Assembly: GCF_051401765.1 (NCBI RefSeq)
Contig: NW_027480429.1
Coordinates: 12,962,157 to 13,026,156 of the forward strand
Length of the DNA stretch: 64,000 nucleotides
Source: Calliopsis andreniformis
Lineage: Eukaryota > Arthropoda > Insecta > Hymenoptera > Andrenidae
Direction: 5' to 3'
In this document: positions 39,724 through 53,110 of the stretch, piece by piece
How the letters are laid out: every line of letters starts with the position of its first letter
How positions within the stretch are numbered: position 1 is the first letter of the stretch
Notes under the pieces: generated by a model
Told to the model about the DNA's origin: nothing
What the model saw: only the letters and a program-made list of their open reading frames with translations
The model's database searches: none
Made by a program: the position numbers and the translations under genes

Positions 39724-42700
39724 CGTCACTCTAGGGCGTTGCTCCACCAGATTGAATAGTTAGGGCCTTAGAAGTCAACGCCAGAAGCATAAAATACAAT
39801 AAAGATGCAACAGTTTTTCCATCGTACAACAGGAGTAACTGCAAACAGTGTGAAGGATATGGACATTTCTACGTTCCAGGCAACCTAGGCTGCACTCTAG
39901 GGCGTTGCACCACCAGATGGAATAGTTAGGGCCTTAGAAGTCAATGCCCGAAGCATAAAGTACAAAATAAATAGAACGGTTTTTCCATTGTATAAAACGA
40001 ATAAATGCTACCAGTGTGAAAGTTATGGTCATTTCTACGTTCCGAGCAACCTAGGCTTCACTCTAGGGCATTGCTCCACCAGATCGAATAGTTAGAGCCT
40101 TAGATGTCAACGCCCGAAGCATAAAATACAATAAATATACAAGAGTTTTTCCACCGTATAACAGGAATAATTGCAACGAGTGTGAAAGTGATGGTCATTT
40201 CTACGTTCCGGGCAACCTAGGCTTCACTCTAGGGCGGTGCTCCGCCAGATCAAATAGTTAGGGCCTAAGAAGTCAACGCCAGTAGCATCAATTACAATAT
40301 AAGTACAACAGCTTTTCCATCGTATATAATGTATATTTGCAAACAGTGTGGAAGTAATGGTCACTTCTACGTTCCGGGCAACCTAGGCTTCACTCTAGGG
40401 TGTTGTTCCACAAGATGGAATTGCTAGGGACTTAGAATTCAATGCCAGAAGCATAAAATGCAATATAAATATAACAGCTTTTCCATCGTATAAAACGAAT
40501 AATAGCAACCAGTGTGAAAGTTATGGTCATTTCTACGTTCCGGGCAACCTAGACTTCACTCTAGGTCGTTGCTCCACCAGATCAAATAGCTAGCGACTTA
40601 GAATAAAACGCCAGAAGCATAGAATACAATAAAAATACAACAGTTTTTCCATCGTATAACAGGAATAATTGCAACCAGTGTGAATGTAATGGTCATTTCT
40701 ACGTTCCGGGCAACCTAGGTTTCACTCTAGGGCGTTGCTACACCGGGTCGAATAGTTAGGGCCTAAGGAGTCAACGCCAGAAGCATAAAATACGATATAA
40801 ATACAACAGCTTTTACATCGTATAAAACGAATAATTGCAACCAGTGTGGAAGTTATGGACATTTTTACGTTCCGGGCAACCTAAGCTTCACTCTAGGGCG
40901 TTGCTCCACCAGGTCGAATAGTTAGGGCCTAAGAAGTCAACGCCAGAAGCATAAAATACGATATAAATACAACAGCTTTTACATCGTATAAAACGAATAA
41001 TTGCTACCAGTGTGAAGGTTATGGTCATTGCTACGTTCCGCGCAACCTAGGCTTCACCCTAGGTCGCTGTTCCACCAGATCGAACAGTTAGGGCCTAAGA
41101 AGTGAACGCCAGAATCATAAAATGCAATAAAAATACGACAGTTTTTCCATCGTATAGCAGGAATAATTTGCAACCAGTGTGATAGTAGTGGTCATTTCTA
41201 CGTTCCGGGCAACCCAGGTTTCACTCCAGGGCGTTGCTCCACCAGATCGAATAGTTACGGTCTAAGAAGTCAACGCCAGAAGCATAAAATACGATAAAGA
41301 CGCAACAGTTTTTCCATCGTATAAAACGAATGATTGCAATCAGTGTGAAAGTTATGGTCATTTCTACATTCCGAGCAACCTAGGCTTCACTCTAGGGCGT
41401 TGCTCCACCAGATCGAATAGTTAGGTCCTTAGAAGTCAACGCCAGAAGCATAAAATACGATATAAATACAACAGCTGTTCCATCGTATAAAAGGAATAAT
41501 TGCAAACAGTGTGAAAGTAATGGTCATTTCTACGTTCCGTGCAACCTAGACGTCACTCTAGGGCGTTGCTCCACCACCGCTAATAGCAACGGCCTTAGAA
41601 GTCAACGCCAGAAGCATAAAATACAATAAAAGAGCAACAGTTTTTCCATCGTATAGCATGACTAATTGCAAACAGTGCGAAAGTAATGATCATTTCGACG
41701 TTTCGGGCATCCTAGGCTTAACTCTGAGGCGTTCCTCCACCAGATCGAAGAGTTAGGGCCTTAGAAGTCAACGCCATAAGCATAAACTACAAAATAAATA
41801 CAAAAATCTTTCCATCGTATAAAACGTATAATTGCCACCAGTGTGAAAGTTATGGTCATTTCTACGTTCCGGGCAACCTAGGCTTCACCCTAGGGCGTTG
41901 TTCCACCAGATGGAATAGTTAGGGCCTTAGGAGTCAACGCCAGAAGCATAAAATACGATATAAATACAACAGCTTTTCCATCGTATAAAACGAATAATGG
42001 TAACCAGTGTGAAAGTTATGGTCATTTCTACGTTCCAGTCAACTTTGGCTTCACTCTAGGACGTTGCTCCACCAGATCGAATAGTTAGGGCCTATGAACT
42101 CAACGCCAGAAGCACAAAATACAATAAAGGTGCAGCAGTTTTTCCATCGTATAACAGGAATAACTGCAACCAGTGTGAATGTACGGGTCATTTCTACGTA
42201 CCGGATAACCTAGGTTTCACTCTAGGGCGTTGCTCTACCAGATCGAATAGCTATGGACTTAGAATTCAACGCCAGAAGGATAAAATACAATATAAGTACA
42301 ACAGTTATTCCATCGTATAAAATGAATAGTTGCAAACATTGTAAAAGTAATGGTCATTTCTGCGTTCCGGGCAACCTAGGCGTCACTCTAGGGCGTTGCT
42401 CCACCAGATTGAATAGTTAGGGACTTAGAAATCAACGCCAAGAGGATAAAATACAATATAAGTACAACAGTTTTTCCATCGTATAAAATGAATAATTGCA
42501 GACATTGTGAAAGTAATGGTCATTTCTACGTTCCGGTCAACCTAGGCGTCACTCTAGGGCATTGCTCCACCACATCTAATAGCTACGGCCTTAGAAGTCA
42601 ACGCCAGAGGAATAAAATACAATATAAGTACAACAGCTTTTCCATCGTACAAAATGAATAATAGCAAACAGTGTGAAAGTTATTGTCATTTCTACGTTCC

Positions 42701-43617
42701 GGGCAACCTAGACTTCACTCTATGTCGTTGCTCCACCAGATCAAATAGCTAGCGACTTAGAATTAAACGCCAGAAGCATAGAATACAATAAAAATACAAC
42801 AGTTTTTCCATCGTATAACAGGAATAATTGCAACCAGTGTGAATGTAATGGTCATTTCTACGTTCTGGGCAACCTAGGTTTCACTCTAGGGCGTTGCTCC
42901 ACCAGGTCGAACAGTTAGGGCCTAAGAAGTCAACGCCAGAAGCATAAAATACGATATAATTACAACAGCTTTTACATCGTATAAAACGAATAATTGCAAC
43001 CAGTGTGAAGGTTATGGTCATTGCTACGTTCCGCGCAACCTACCTTTCACCCTAGGGCGTTGCTCCACCAGATCGAATAGTTACGGCCTTAGAAGTCAGC
43101 GCGAGAAGCATAAAATACAATAAAGATGCAACAGTTTTTCCATCGTTTAACAGGAATAACTGCAACCAGTGTGAATGTACTGGTCATTTCTACGTTCCGG
43201 ATAACCTAGGTTTCACTCTAGGGCGTTGTTCTACCAGATCGAATAGCTATGGACTTAGAATTCAACGCCAGAAGGATAAAATACAATATAAGTACAACAG
43301 TTATTCCATCGTATAAAATGAATAGTTGCAAACATTGTAAAAGTAATGGTCATTTCTACGTTCCGGGCAACCTAGGCGTCACTCTAGGGCGTTGCTCCAC
43401 CAGATTGAATAGTTAGGGCCTTAGAAGTCAACGCCAGAAGCATAAAATACAATAAAGATGCAACAGTTTTTCCATCGTACAACAGGAGTAACTGCAAACA
43501 GTGTGAAAGATATGGACATTTCTACGTTCCGGGCTACCTAGGCTTCACTCTATGGCGTTCTTCCACCACATCGAATTGCTACAGCCTCAGAAGTCAACGC
43601 CTGAAGCATAAAATACA
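39724..43617. repeat. Right-domain monomers, several dispersed register copies
   Basis: Satellite throughout. About 40131-40520 matches 43618-44007 (offset 3,487 bp; ACAAGAGTTTTTCCACCG and GGGCGGTGCTCCGCC). About 40530-41530 matches 45511-46511 (offset 4,981 then 4,980 bp; AGACTTCACTCTAGGTCG). About 41530-42050 matches 44352-44872 (offset 2,822 bp, seventeen units; CCGCTAATAGCAACGGCC at 41577 and 44399). GTGAATGTAC repeats at an offset of 996 bp near 42.18 and 43.18 kb. Confidence 0.75.
41164..41330. repeat. 167-bp monomer subtype with GTGATAGTAGTGG (first of 13)
   Basis: This unit has one extra base in ATAATTTGCAAC (others read ATAATATGCAAC or ATAACTTGCAAC) and the diagnostic GTGATAGTAGTGG. 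I counted thirteen such units, starting at 41164, 46144, 48800, 50129, 52780, 53943, 54276, 55271, 56600, 57431, 58760, 59093 and 61083, and none left of 41 kb. Nearly all are preceded by TAGCAGGAA, so the insertion and the flanking changes travel together as one lineage. Confidence 0.85.
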
Positions 43618-46140
43618 ATAAATATACAAGAGTTTTTCCACCGTATAACAGGAATAATTGCAACGAGTGTGAAAGTGATGGTCATTTCTACGTTCCGGGC
43701 AACCTAGGCTTCACTCTAGGGCGGTGCTCCGCCAGATCAAATAGTTAGGGCCTAAGAAGTCAACGCCAGTAGCATCAATTACAATATAAGTACAACAGCT
43801 TTTCCATCGTATATAATGTTTATTTGCAAACAGTGTGGAAGTAATGGTCACTTCTACGTTCCGGGCAACCTAGGCTTCACTCTAGGGTGTTGTTCCACAA
43901 GATGGAATTGCTAGGGACTTAGAATTCAATGCCAGAAGCATAAAATGCAATATAAATATAACAGCTTTTCCATCGTATAAAACGAATAATAGCAACCAGT
44001 GTGAAAGTTATGGTCATTTCTACGTTCCGGTCAACCTAGGCTTCACTCTAGGACGTTGCTCCACCAGATCGAATAGTTAGGGCCTATGAAGTCAACGCCA
44101 GAAGAATAAAACACAATAAAGGTGCAACAGTTTTTCCATCGTGTAACAGGAATAATTGCAACCAGTGTGAAAGCTATGGTCATTTCTACTTCCCGGGCAA
44201 CCTAGGCTTCAATCTAGGGCGTTGCTCCACCAGATAGAATAGCTAGGGACTTAGAATTCGACGCCAGAAGAATAAAATACAATATAAGTACAACAGTTTT
44301 TCCATTGTATAAAGTGAATAATTGCAAACATTGTGAAAGTAATGGTCATTTCTACGTTCCGTGCAACCTAGACGTCACTCTAGAGCGTTGCTCCACCACC
44401 GCTAATAGCAACGGCCTTAGAAGTCAACGCCAGAAGCATAAAATACAATAAAAGAGCAACAGTTTTTCCATCGTATAGCATGACTAATTGCAAACAGTGC
44501 GAAAGTAATGATCATTTCGACGTTTCGGGCATCCTAGGCTTAACTCTGAGGCGTTCCTCCACCAGATCGAAGAGTTAGGGCCTTAGATGTCAACGCCATA
44601 AGCATAAACTACAAAATAAATACAAAAATCTTTCCATCGTATAAAACGTATAATTGCCACCAGTGTGAAAGTTATGGTCATTTCTACGTTCCGGGCAACC
44701 TAGGCTTCACCCTAGGGCGTTGTTCCACCAGATGGAATAGTTAGGGCCTTAGGAGTCAACGCCAGAAGCATAAAATACGATATAAATACAACAGCTTTTC
44801 CATCGTATAAAACGAATAATGGTAACCAGTGTGAAAGTTATGGTCATTTCTACGTTCCGGGCAACCTTGGCTTCACTCTAGGACGTTGCTCCACCAGATC
44901 GAATAGCTAGGGACTTAGAATTCAATGCCAGAAGCATAAAATGCAATATAAATATAACAGCTTTTCCATCCTTTAAAACGAATAATAGCAACCAGTGTGA
45001 AAGTTATGCTCATTTCTACTTCCCGGGCAACCTAGGCTTCACTCTAGGGCGTTGCTCCAGCAGATCGAATAGTTAGGGCCTTAGAAGTCAGCGCCCGAAG
45101 CATTAAATGCAAAACAAATACAACAGTTTTTCCATTGTATAAAACGAATAACTGCAACCAGTGAGAAAGTGCTGGTCATTTCTACGTTCCGGGCAACCAT
45201 GGCTTCACTCTAGGGCGTTGCTCCACCAGATCGAATAGCTAGGGACTTAGAAATCAACGCGAAGAGGATAAAATACAATATAAGTACAACAGTTTTTCCA
45301 TCGTTTAAAATGAATAATTGCAGACATTGTGAAAGTAATGGTCATTTCTACGTTCCGGTCAACCTAGGCGTCACCCTAGGGCGTTGCTCCACCACATCTA
45401 ATAGCTACGGCCTTAGAAGTCAACGCCAGAGGAATAAAATACAATATAAGTACAACAGCTTTTCCATCGTACAAAATGAATAATAGCAAACAGTGTGAAA
45501 GTTATTGTCATTTCTACGTTCCGGGCAACCTAGACTTCACTCTAGGTCGTTGCTCCACCAGATGAAATAGCTAGCGACTTAGAATTAAACGCCAGAAGCA
45601 TAGAATACAATAAAAATACAACAGTTTTTCCATCGTATAACAGGAATAATTGCAACCAGTGTGAATGTAATGGTCATTTCTACGTTCCGGGCAACCTAGG
45701 TTTCACTCTAGGGCGTTGCTCCACCAGGTCGAATAGTTAGGGCCTAAGGAGTCAACGCCAGAAGCATAAAATACGATATAAATACAACAGCTTTTACATC
45801 GTATAAACGAATAATTGCAACCAGTGTGGAAGTTATGGTCATTTTTACGTTCCGGGCAACCTAAGCTTCACTCTAGGGCGTTGCTCCACCAGGTCGAATA
45901 GTTAGGGCCTAAGAAGTCAACGCCAGAAGCATAAAATACGATATAAATACAACAGCTTTTACATCGTATAAAACGAATAATTGCTACCAGTGTGAAAGTT
46001 ATGGTCATTGCTACGTTCCGCGCAACCTAGGCTTCACCCTAGGTCGCTGTTCCACCAGATCGAATAGTTAGGGCCTAAGAAGTGAACGCCAGAATCATAA
46101 AATGCAATAAAAATACAACAGTTTTTCCATCGTATAGCAG
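43618..46140. repeat. Right-domain mosaic matching pieces of 40.1-42.1 kb
   Basis: This stretch reuses segments of 40.13-42.05 kb in a different order: the 40.13 kb piece first (43.62-44.01 kb), then the 41.53 kb piece (44.35-44.87 kb), then the 40.53 kb piece (from 45.51 kb). The reshuffled order means the pieces were not moved as one duplication. One monomer near 45.80 kb is a base short at CGTATAAACGAATAA. Confidence 0.7.
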
Positions 46141-47040
46141 GAATAACTTGCAACCAGTGTGATAGTAGTGGTCATTTCTACGTTCCGGGCAACCCAGGTT
46201 TCACTCCAGGGCGTTGCTCCACCAGATCGAATAGTTACGGCCTAAGAAGTCAACGCCAGAAGCATAAAATACGATAAAGACGCAACAGTTTTTCCATCGT
46301 ATAAAACGAATGATTGCAATCAGTGTGAAAGTTATGGTCATTTCTACATTCCGAGTTACCTAGGCTTCACTCTAGGGCGTTGCTCCACCATATCGAATAG
46401 TTAGGTCCTTAGAAGTCAACGCCAGAAGCATAAAATACGATATAAATACAACAGCTGTTCCATCGTATAAAAGGAATAATTGCAAACAGTGTGAAAGTAA
46501 TGGTCATTTCTACGTTCCGGGCATTCTAGTCTTCACTCTACAGCGTTGTTCCACCAGATCGAATAGTTAGGGCCTAAGAAGTCAACACCAGAAGAATAAA
46601 ATACAATAAAAATACAACAGTCTTTCCATCCTATAACAGGAATAATTGCAACCCGTGTGAAAGTGATGGTCATTTCTACGTTCCAGGCAACCTAGGCTTC
46701 TATCTAGGGCGTTGCTCCACCAGATAGAAAAGCTAGGGACTTAGAATTCAACGCCAGAAGAATAAAATACAATATAAGTACAACAGCTTTTCCATCATAT
46801 GTAATGTATATATGCAATCAGTGTGGAAGTAATGGTTATTTCTACGTTCCGGGCAACCTAGGCTTCACACTAGGGTGTTGCTCCACCAGATGGAATAGCT
46901 AGGGAGTTAGAATTCAATGCCAGAAGCATAAAATGCAATATAAATATAACAGCTTTTCCATCGTATAAAACGAATAATAGCAACCAGTGTGAAAGTTATG
47001 GTCATTTCTACTTCCCGGGCAACCTAGGCTTCACTCTAGG
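46141..47040. repeat. Block shared with 50.13-51.02 kb (offset 3,985 bp)
   Basis: GGGCATTCTAGTCTTCAC with CTACAGCGTTG occurs at about 46520 and 50505. Both copies continue through ACCCGTGTGAAAGTGATGG, GGCTTCTATCTAGGG and ATCATATGTAATGTATAT monomers. The offset is 24 units plus one base. I counted each unit start between the copies; the extra bases come from two 167-bp monomers less one 165-bp monomer. Confidence 0.85.
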
Positions 47041-47410
47041 GCGTTGCTCCACCAGATCGAATAGTTAGGGCCTTAGAAGTCAGCGCCCGAAGCATAAAAT
47101 GCAAAATAAATAGAACAGGTTTTCATTGTATAAAACGAATAACTGCAACCAGTGTGAAAGTACTGGTCATTTCTATGTTCCGGGCAACCTAGGCTTCACT
47201 CTAGGGCCTTGCTCCACCAGATCGAATAGTTAGGGCCTTAGATGTCAACGCCAGATGCAGAAAATACAATAAAGGTGTATCTGTTCTCCCGTCGTATAAA
47301 ACGAATAATTGCAAACAGTGTGAAAGTAATGGTCATTTCTACGTTCCGGGAAACCTAGGCGTCACTCTAGGGCGTTACTCCACCAGATCGAATAGTTACG
47401 GCCTAAGAAG
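46980..47410. repeat. Block shared with 51.63-52.06 kb (offset 4,649 bp)
   Basis: GCAAAATAAATAGAACAGG followed by the shortened TTTTCATTG lies at 47101 and 51750. Both copies continue with GGGCCTTGCTCC, GGTGTATCTGTTCTCCCG and GGGAAACCTAGGCG. The shared one-base-short TTTTCATTG shows descent from one source monomer. Confidence 0.8.
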
Positions 47411-47459
47411 TCAACGCCAGAAGCATAAAATACGATAAAGATGCAACAGCTTTTCCATC

Positions 47460-48125
47460 GTGTAAAACGAATAATTGCAACCAGTATGAAACTTATGGTC
47501 ATTTCTACTTTCCGAGCAACCTAGGCTTCACCCTAGGGCGTTGCTACAACAGATTGAATAGTTAGGGCCTTAGAAGTCAACGCCCGAAGCATAAAATACA
47601 AAATAAATAGAACGGTTTTTCCATTGTATAAAACGAATAATTGCAACCAGTATGAAACTTATGGCCATTTCTACGTTCCGGGCAACCTAGGCTTCACTAT
47701 ATGGCGTTCTTCCACCTCATCGAATAGCTACGGCCTCAGAAGTCAACGCCTGAAGTATAAAATACAGTAAAAATACAACAGTCTTTCCATCGTATAAAAC
47801 GAATAATTGCAACCAGTATGAAACTTATGGTCATTTCTACTTTCCGAGCAACCTAGGCTTCACCCTAGGGCGTTGCTACAACAGATTGAATAGTTAGGGC
47901 CTTAGAAGTCAACGCCCGAAGCATAAAATACAAAATAAATAGAACGGTTTTTCCATTGTATAAAACGAATAATTGCAACCAGTATGAAACTTATGGCCAT
48001 TTCTACGTTCCGGGCAACCTAGGCTTCACTGTATGGCGTTCTTCCACCTCATCGAATAGCTACGGCCTCAGAAGTCAACGCCTGAAGTATAAAATACAGT
48101 AAAAATACAACAGTCTTTCCATCGT
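47460..48125. repeat. Tandem dimer duplication (2 x 332 bp)
   Basis: A two-monomer unit, GTTGCTACAACAGATTG followed by ATGGCGTTCTTCCACCTC, is repeated at an offset of 332 bp (GCGTTGCTACAACAG at 47538 and 47870). The same dimer occurs once at about 56.75-57.08 kb, where GGCGTTCTTCCACCTC follows at once. It is the smallest clear higher-order unit here. Confidence 0.85.
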
Positions 48126-48529
48126 ATAAAACGAATAATTGCGACCCGTGTGGAAGTTATGGTCATTTCTACGTTTCGGTCAACCTAGGCTTCACTCTAG
48201 GGCGGTGCTCCACCAAATCGAATAGCTAGGGCCTTAGAAGACAGTGCCCGAAGCATAAAATACAAAATAAATAAAACAGTTTTTCCATCGTATAAAACGA
48301 ATAATTGCTACCAGTGTGAAAGTTATGGTCATTTCTACGTTCCGCGCAACCTGGGCTTTGCCCTAGGGCGTTGTTCCACCAGATGGAATAGTTAGGGCCT
48401 AAGAAGTCAACGCCAGAAGCATAAAATACGATATAAATACAACAGCTATTCCATCGTATGAAACAAATAATTGTAACCAGTGTGAAAGTTATGGTCATTT
48501 CTACGTTCCGGGCAACCTAGGCTTCACTC

Positions 48530-50220
48530 TAGGGCGGTGCTCCACCAAATCGAATAGCTAGGGCCTTAGAAGACAATGCCCGCAGCATAAAATACAAAAT
48601 AAATAGAACAGTTTTTCCATTGTATAAAACGAATAATTGCTACCAGTGTAAAAGTTATGGTCATTTCTACGTTCCGGGCAACCTAGGCTTCACCCTAGGC
48701 CGTTGTTCCACCAGATCGAATAGTTAGGGCCTAAGAAGTGAACGCCAGAAGCATAAAATGCAATAAAAATACAACAGTTTTTCCATCGTATAGCAGGAAT
48801 AATTTGCAACGAGTGTGATAGTAGTGGTCATTTCTACGTTCCGGGCAACCCAGGTTTCACTCCAGGGCGTTGCTCCACCAGATCGAAGAGTTACGGCCTA
48901 AGAAGTCAACGCCAGAAGCATAAAATACGATAAAAATGCAACAGTTTTTCCATGGTATAAAACGAATAATTGCAATCAGTGTGAAAGTTATGGTCATTTC
49001 TACATTCCGAGCAACCTAGGCTTCACTCTAGGGCGTTGCTCCACCAGATCGAATAGTTAGGTCCTAAGAAGTCAACACCAGAAGAATAAAATACAATAAA
49101 GATACAACAGTCTTTCCATCCTATAAAAGGAATAATTGCAACCCGTGTGATAGTAGTGGTCATTTCTACGTTCCGGGCAACCCAGGTTTCACTCCAGGGC
49201 GTTGCTCCACCAGATCGAATAGTTACGGCCTAAGAAGTCAACGCCAGAAGCATAAAATACGATATAAATACAACAGCTTTTCCATCGTATAAAAGGAATA
49301 ATTGACACCAGTACGAAACTTATTGTCATTTCTACGTTCCGGGCAATCTAGGCTTCACTGTATGGCGTTCTGCCACCACATCGAATAGCTAGGGCCTCAG
49401 AAGTCCACGCCTGAAGCATAAAATACAATAAAAATACAACAGTCTTTCCATCCTATAACAGGAATGATTGTAACCCGTGTGAAAGTGATGGTCATTTCTG
49501 CGTTCCAGGCAACCTAGGCTTCACTCCAGGGCGTTGTTCCACAAGATCGAATAGTTAGGGCCTAAGAAGTCAACGCCAGAAGCATAAAATGCCATATAAA
49601 TATAACAGTTTCTCCATCGTATAAAACGGGTAATAGCAACCAGTGTGAAAGTTATGATGATTTCTACGCTCCGGGCAACCTAGGCTTCACTCTAGGGCGT
49701 TGTTCCACCAGTTGGAATAGTTAGGGCCTAAGAAGTCAACGCCAGAAGCATAAAATACGATATGAATACAACAGCTTTTCCATCGTATAAAACGAATAAT
49801 TGTAACCAGTGTGAAAGTTATGGTCATTTCTACGTTCCGGGCAACCTAGGCTTCACTCTAGGGCGTTGCTCCACCAGATCAAACAGTTAGGGCCTTAGAA
49901 GCCAACGCCCGAAGCATTAAGTACAAAATAAATAGAACAGATTTTCCATTGTATAAAACGAATAATTGCTACCAGTGTAAAAGTTATGGTCATTTCTGCG
50001 TTCCGGGCAACCTAGGCTTCACCCTAGGCCGTTGTTCCACCAGATCGAATAGTTAGGGCCTAAGAAGTGAACATCAGAAGCATAAAATGCAATAAAAATA
50101 CAACAGTTTTTCCATCGTGTAGCAGGAATAATATGCAACCAGTGTGATAGTAGTGGTCATTTCTACGTTCCGGGCAACCTAGGTTTCACTCCAGGGCGTT
50201 GCTCCACCAGATCGAATAGT
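48530..50220. repeat. Ten-monomer block, copy 1 of the 48.5/57.2 kb pair
   Basis: GCGGTGCTCCACCAAATCG is at 48534 and 57165, an offset of 8,631 bp. The match covers about ten monomers, including GAAGACAATGCCCGCAGC, AACGAGTGTGATAGTAGTGG, TTTTTCCATGGTATAAAACG, ATTGACACCAGTACG and ATGATGATTTCTACGC. It ends near 50.22 kb, where this copy continues AGTTACGGCC and the other AGTTAGGGCC. Confidence 0.85.
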
Positions 50221-53110
50221 TACGGCCTAAGAAGTCAACGCCAGAAGCATAAAATACGATAAAGACGCAACAGTTTTTCCATCGTATAAAACGAATGATT
50301 GCAATCAGTGTGAAAGTTATGGTCATTTCTACATTCCGAGTAACCTAGGCTTCACTCTAGGGCGTTGCTCCACCATATCGAATAGTTAGGTCCTTAGAAG
50401 TCAACGCCAGAAGCATAAAATACGATATAAATACAACAGCTGTTCCATCGTATAAAAGGAATAATTGCAAACAGTGTGAAAGTAATGGTCATTTCTACGT
50501 TCCGGGCATTCTAGTCTTCACTCTACAGCGTTGTTCCACCAGATCGAATAGTTAGGGCCTAAGAAGTCAACACCAGAAGAATAAAATACAATAAAAATAC
50601 AACAGTCTTTCCATCCTATAACAGGAATAATTGCAACCCGTGTGAAAGTGATGGTCATTTCTACGTTCCAGGCAACCTAGGCTTCTATCTAGGGCGTTGC
50701 TCCACCAGATAGAAAAGCTAGGGACTTAGAATTCAACGCCAGAAGAATAAAATACAATATAAGTACAACAGCTTTTCCATCATATGTAATGTATATATGC
50801 AATCAGTGTGGAAGTAATGGTTATTTCTACGTTCCGGGCAACCTAGGCTTCACACTAGGGTGTTGCTCCACCAGATGGAATAGCTAGGGAGTTAGAATTC
50901 AATGCCAGAAGCATAAAATGCAATATAAATATAACAGCTTTTCCATCGTATAAAACGAATAATAGCAACCAGTGTGAAAGTTATGGTCATTTCTACTTCC
51001 CGGGCAACCTAGGCTTCACTCTAGGGTGTTGCTCCAGCAGATCGAATAGTTAGGGCCTTAGCAGTCAGCGCCCGAAGCATAAAATGCAAAACAAATACAA
51101 CAGTTTTTCCATTGTATAAAACGAATAAATGCAACCAGTGAGAAAGTGCTGGTCATTTCTACGTTCCGGGCAACCATGGCTTCACTCTAGGGCGTTGCTC
51201 CACCAGATCGAATAGCTAGGGCCTAAGAAGTCAACGCCCGAAGCATAAAATACGATATAAGTACAACAGCATTTCCACCGTATTAAATGAATAAATGCAA
51301 ACAGTGTGAACGTAGTGGTCATTTCTACGTTCCGGGCAACCTAGGCTTCACTGTATGGCGTTCTTCCACCACATCGAATAGCTACGGCCTCAGAAGTCCA
51401 CGCCTGAAGCATAAAATACAATAAAAATACAACAGTCTTTTCATCGTATAACAGGAATAATTGCAACAAGCGCGAAAGTAATGATCATTTCGGCGTTTCG
51501 GGCATCCTAGACTTAACTCTGAGGCAATGCTCCACCAGATCGAATATTTAGGGCCTTAGAAGTCAACGCCAGAAGCATAAAATACAATATAAATACAACA
51601 GTTTTTCCATCGTATAAAACGAATAATGGTAACCAGTGTGAAAGTTATGGTCATTTCTACTTCCCGGGCAACCTAGGCTTCACTCTAGGGCGTTGCTCCA
51701 CCAGATCGAATAGTTAGGGCCTTAGAAGTCAGCGCCCGAAGCATAAAATGCAAAATAAATAGAACAGGTTTTCATTGTATAAAACGAATAACTGCAACCA
51801 GTGTGAAAGTACTGGTCATTTCTATGTTCCGGGCAACCTAGGCTTCACTCTAGGGCCTTGCTCCACCAGATCGAATAGTTAGGGCCTTAGATGTCAACGC
51901 CAGATGCAGAAAATACAATAAAGGTGTATCTGTTCTCCCGTCGTATAAAACGAATAATTGCAAACAGTGTGAAAGTAATGGTCATTTCTACGTTCCGGGA
52001 AACCTAGGCGTCACTCTAGGGCGTTACTCCACCAGATCGAATAGTTAGGGCCTTAGAAGTCAACGCCAGAAGCATGAAATACAAACAAATAGAACAGTTT
52101 TTCCATGTATAAAACGAATAATTGCTACCAGTGTGAAAGTTATGGTCATTTCTACGTTCCGGGCAACCTAGGCTTCACACCAGGGCGTTGTTCCACCAGA
52201 TGGAATGTGTAGGGCCTAAGAAGTCAACGCCAGAAGAATAAAATACGATATAAATACTACAGCTTTTCCATCGTATAAAACGAGTAATTGCTACCAGTGT
52301 GAAAGTTATGGTCATTTCTACGTTCCGGGCAACCAAGGCTTCACTCTAGGGCGTTGCTCCACCATATCGAATATTTAGGGCCTTGGAAGTCAACGCCCGA
52401 AGCATAAAATACAAACTAAATAAAACAGTTTTTCCATCGTATAAAACGAATAATTGCTACCAGTGTGAAAGTTATGGTCATTTCTACGTTCCGCGCAACC
52501 TGGGCTTTGCCCTAGGGCGTTGTTCCACCAGATGGAATAGTTAGGGCCTAAGAAGTCAACGCCAGAAGCATAAAATACGATATAAATACAACAGCTTTTC
52601 CATCGTATGGAACAAATAATTGTAACCAGTGTGAAAGTTATGGTCATTTCTACGTTCAGGGCAACCTAGCCTTCGCCCTAGGCCGTTGTTCCACCAGATC
52701 GAATAGTTAGGGCCTAAAGTGAACGCCAGAAGCATAAAGTGCAAAAAAATACAACAGTTTTTCCATCGTGTAGCAGGAATAATATGCAACCAGTGTGATA
52801 GTAGTGGTCATTTCTACGTTCCGGGCAACCTAGGTTTCACTCCAGGGCGTTGCTCCACCAGATCGAATAGTCACGGCCTAAGAAGTAAACGCCAGAAGCA
52901 TAAAATACGATAAAGATGCAACAGTTTTTCCATCGTATAAAACGAATAATTGCAACCAGTGTGAAAGTTATGGTCATTTCTTCATACCGAGCAACCTAGG
53001 CTTCACTCTAGGGCGTTGTTCCACCAGGTCGAATAGTTAGGGCCTAAGAAGTGAACGCCAGAAGCATAAAATACGATATAAATACAACAGCTTTTCCATC
53101 GTATAAAAGG
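50221..53110. repeat. Right-domain monomers with clustered small indels
   Basis: Satellite throughout. Besides the copies of 46.1-47.4 kb noted above, it has several broken-register units: ACAAACAAATAGAAC and TTTCCATGTATAAAACG near 52.08-52.11 kb, GGGCCTAAAGTGAACG near 52.71 kb (two bases short) and GTGCAAAAAAATAC near 52.74 kb. About 52.39-52.66 kb is close to 48.24-48.50 kb (offset 4,149 bp; CGCAACCTGGGCTTTGCCC). Confidence 0.75.

Noticed and set aside
48226..48498. Minus-strand open frame of 90 codons (similar frame at 52390-52647)
   Set aside because: It crosses almost two monomers, and its peptide repeats itself because the monomer does. No start context, codon bias or domain supports a gene.
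52556..52789. Overlapping open frames on both strands near 52.4-52.9 kb (minus 52556-52789, plus 52719-52913)
   Set aside because: They are opened by small indels in satellite units, overlap each other on opposite strands, and match nothing recognisable.
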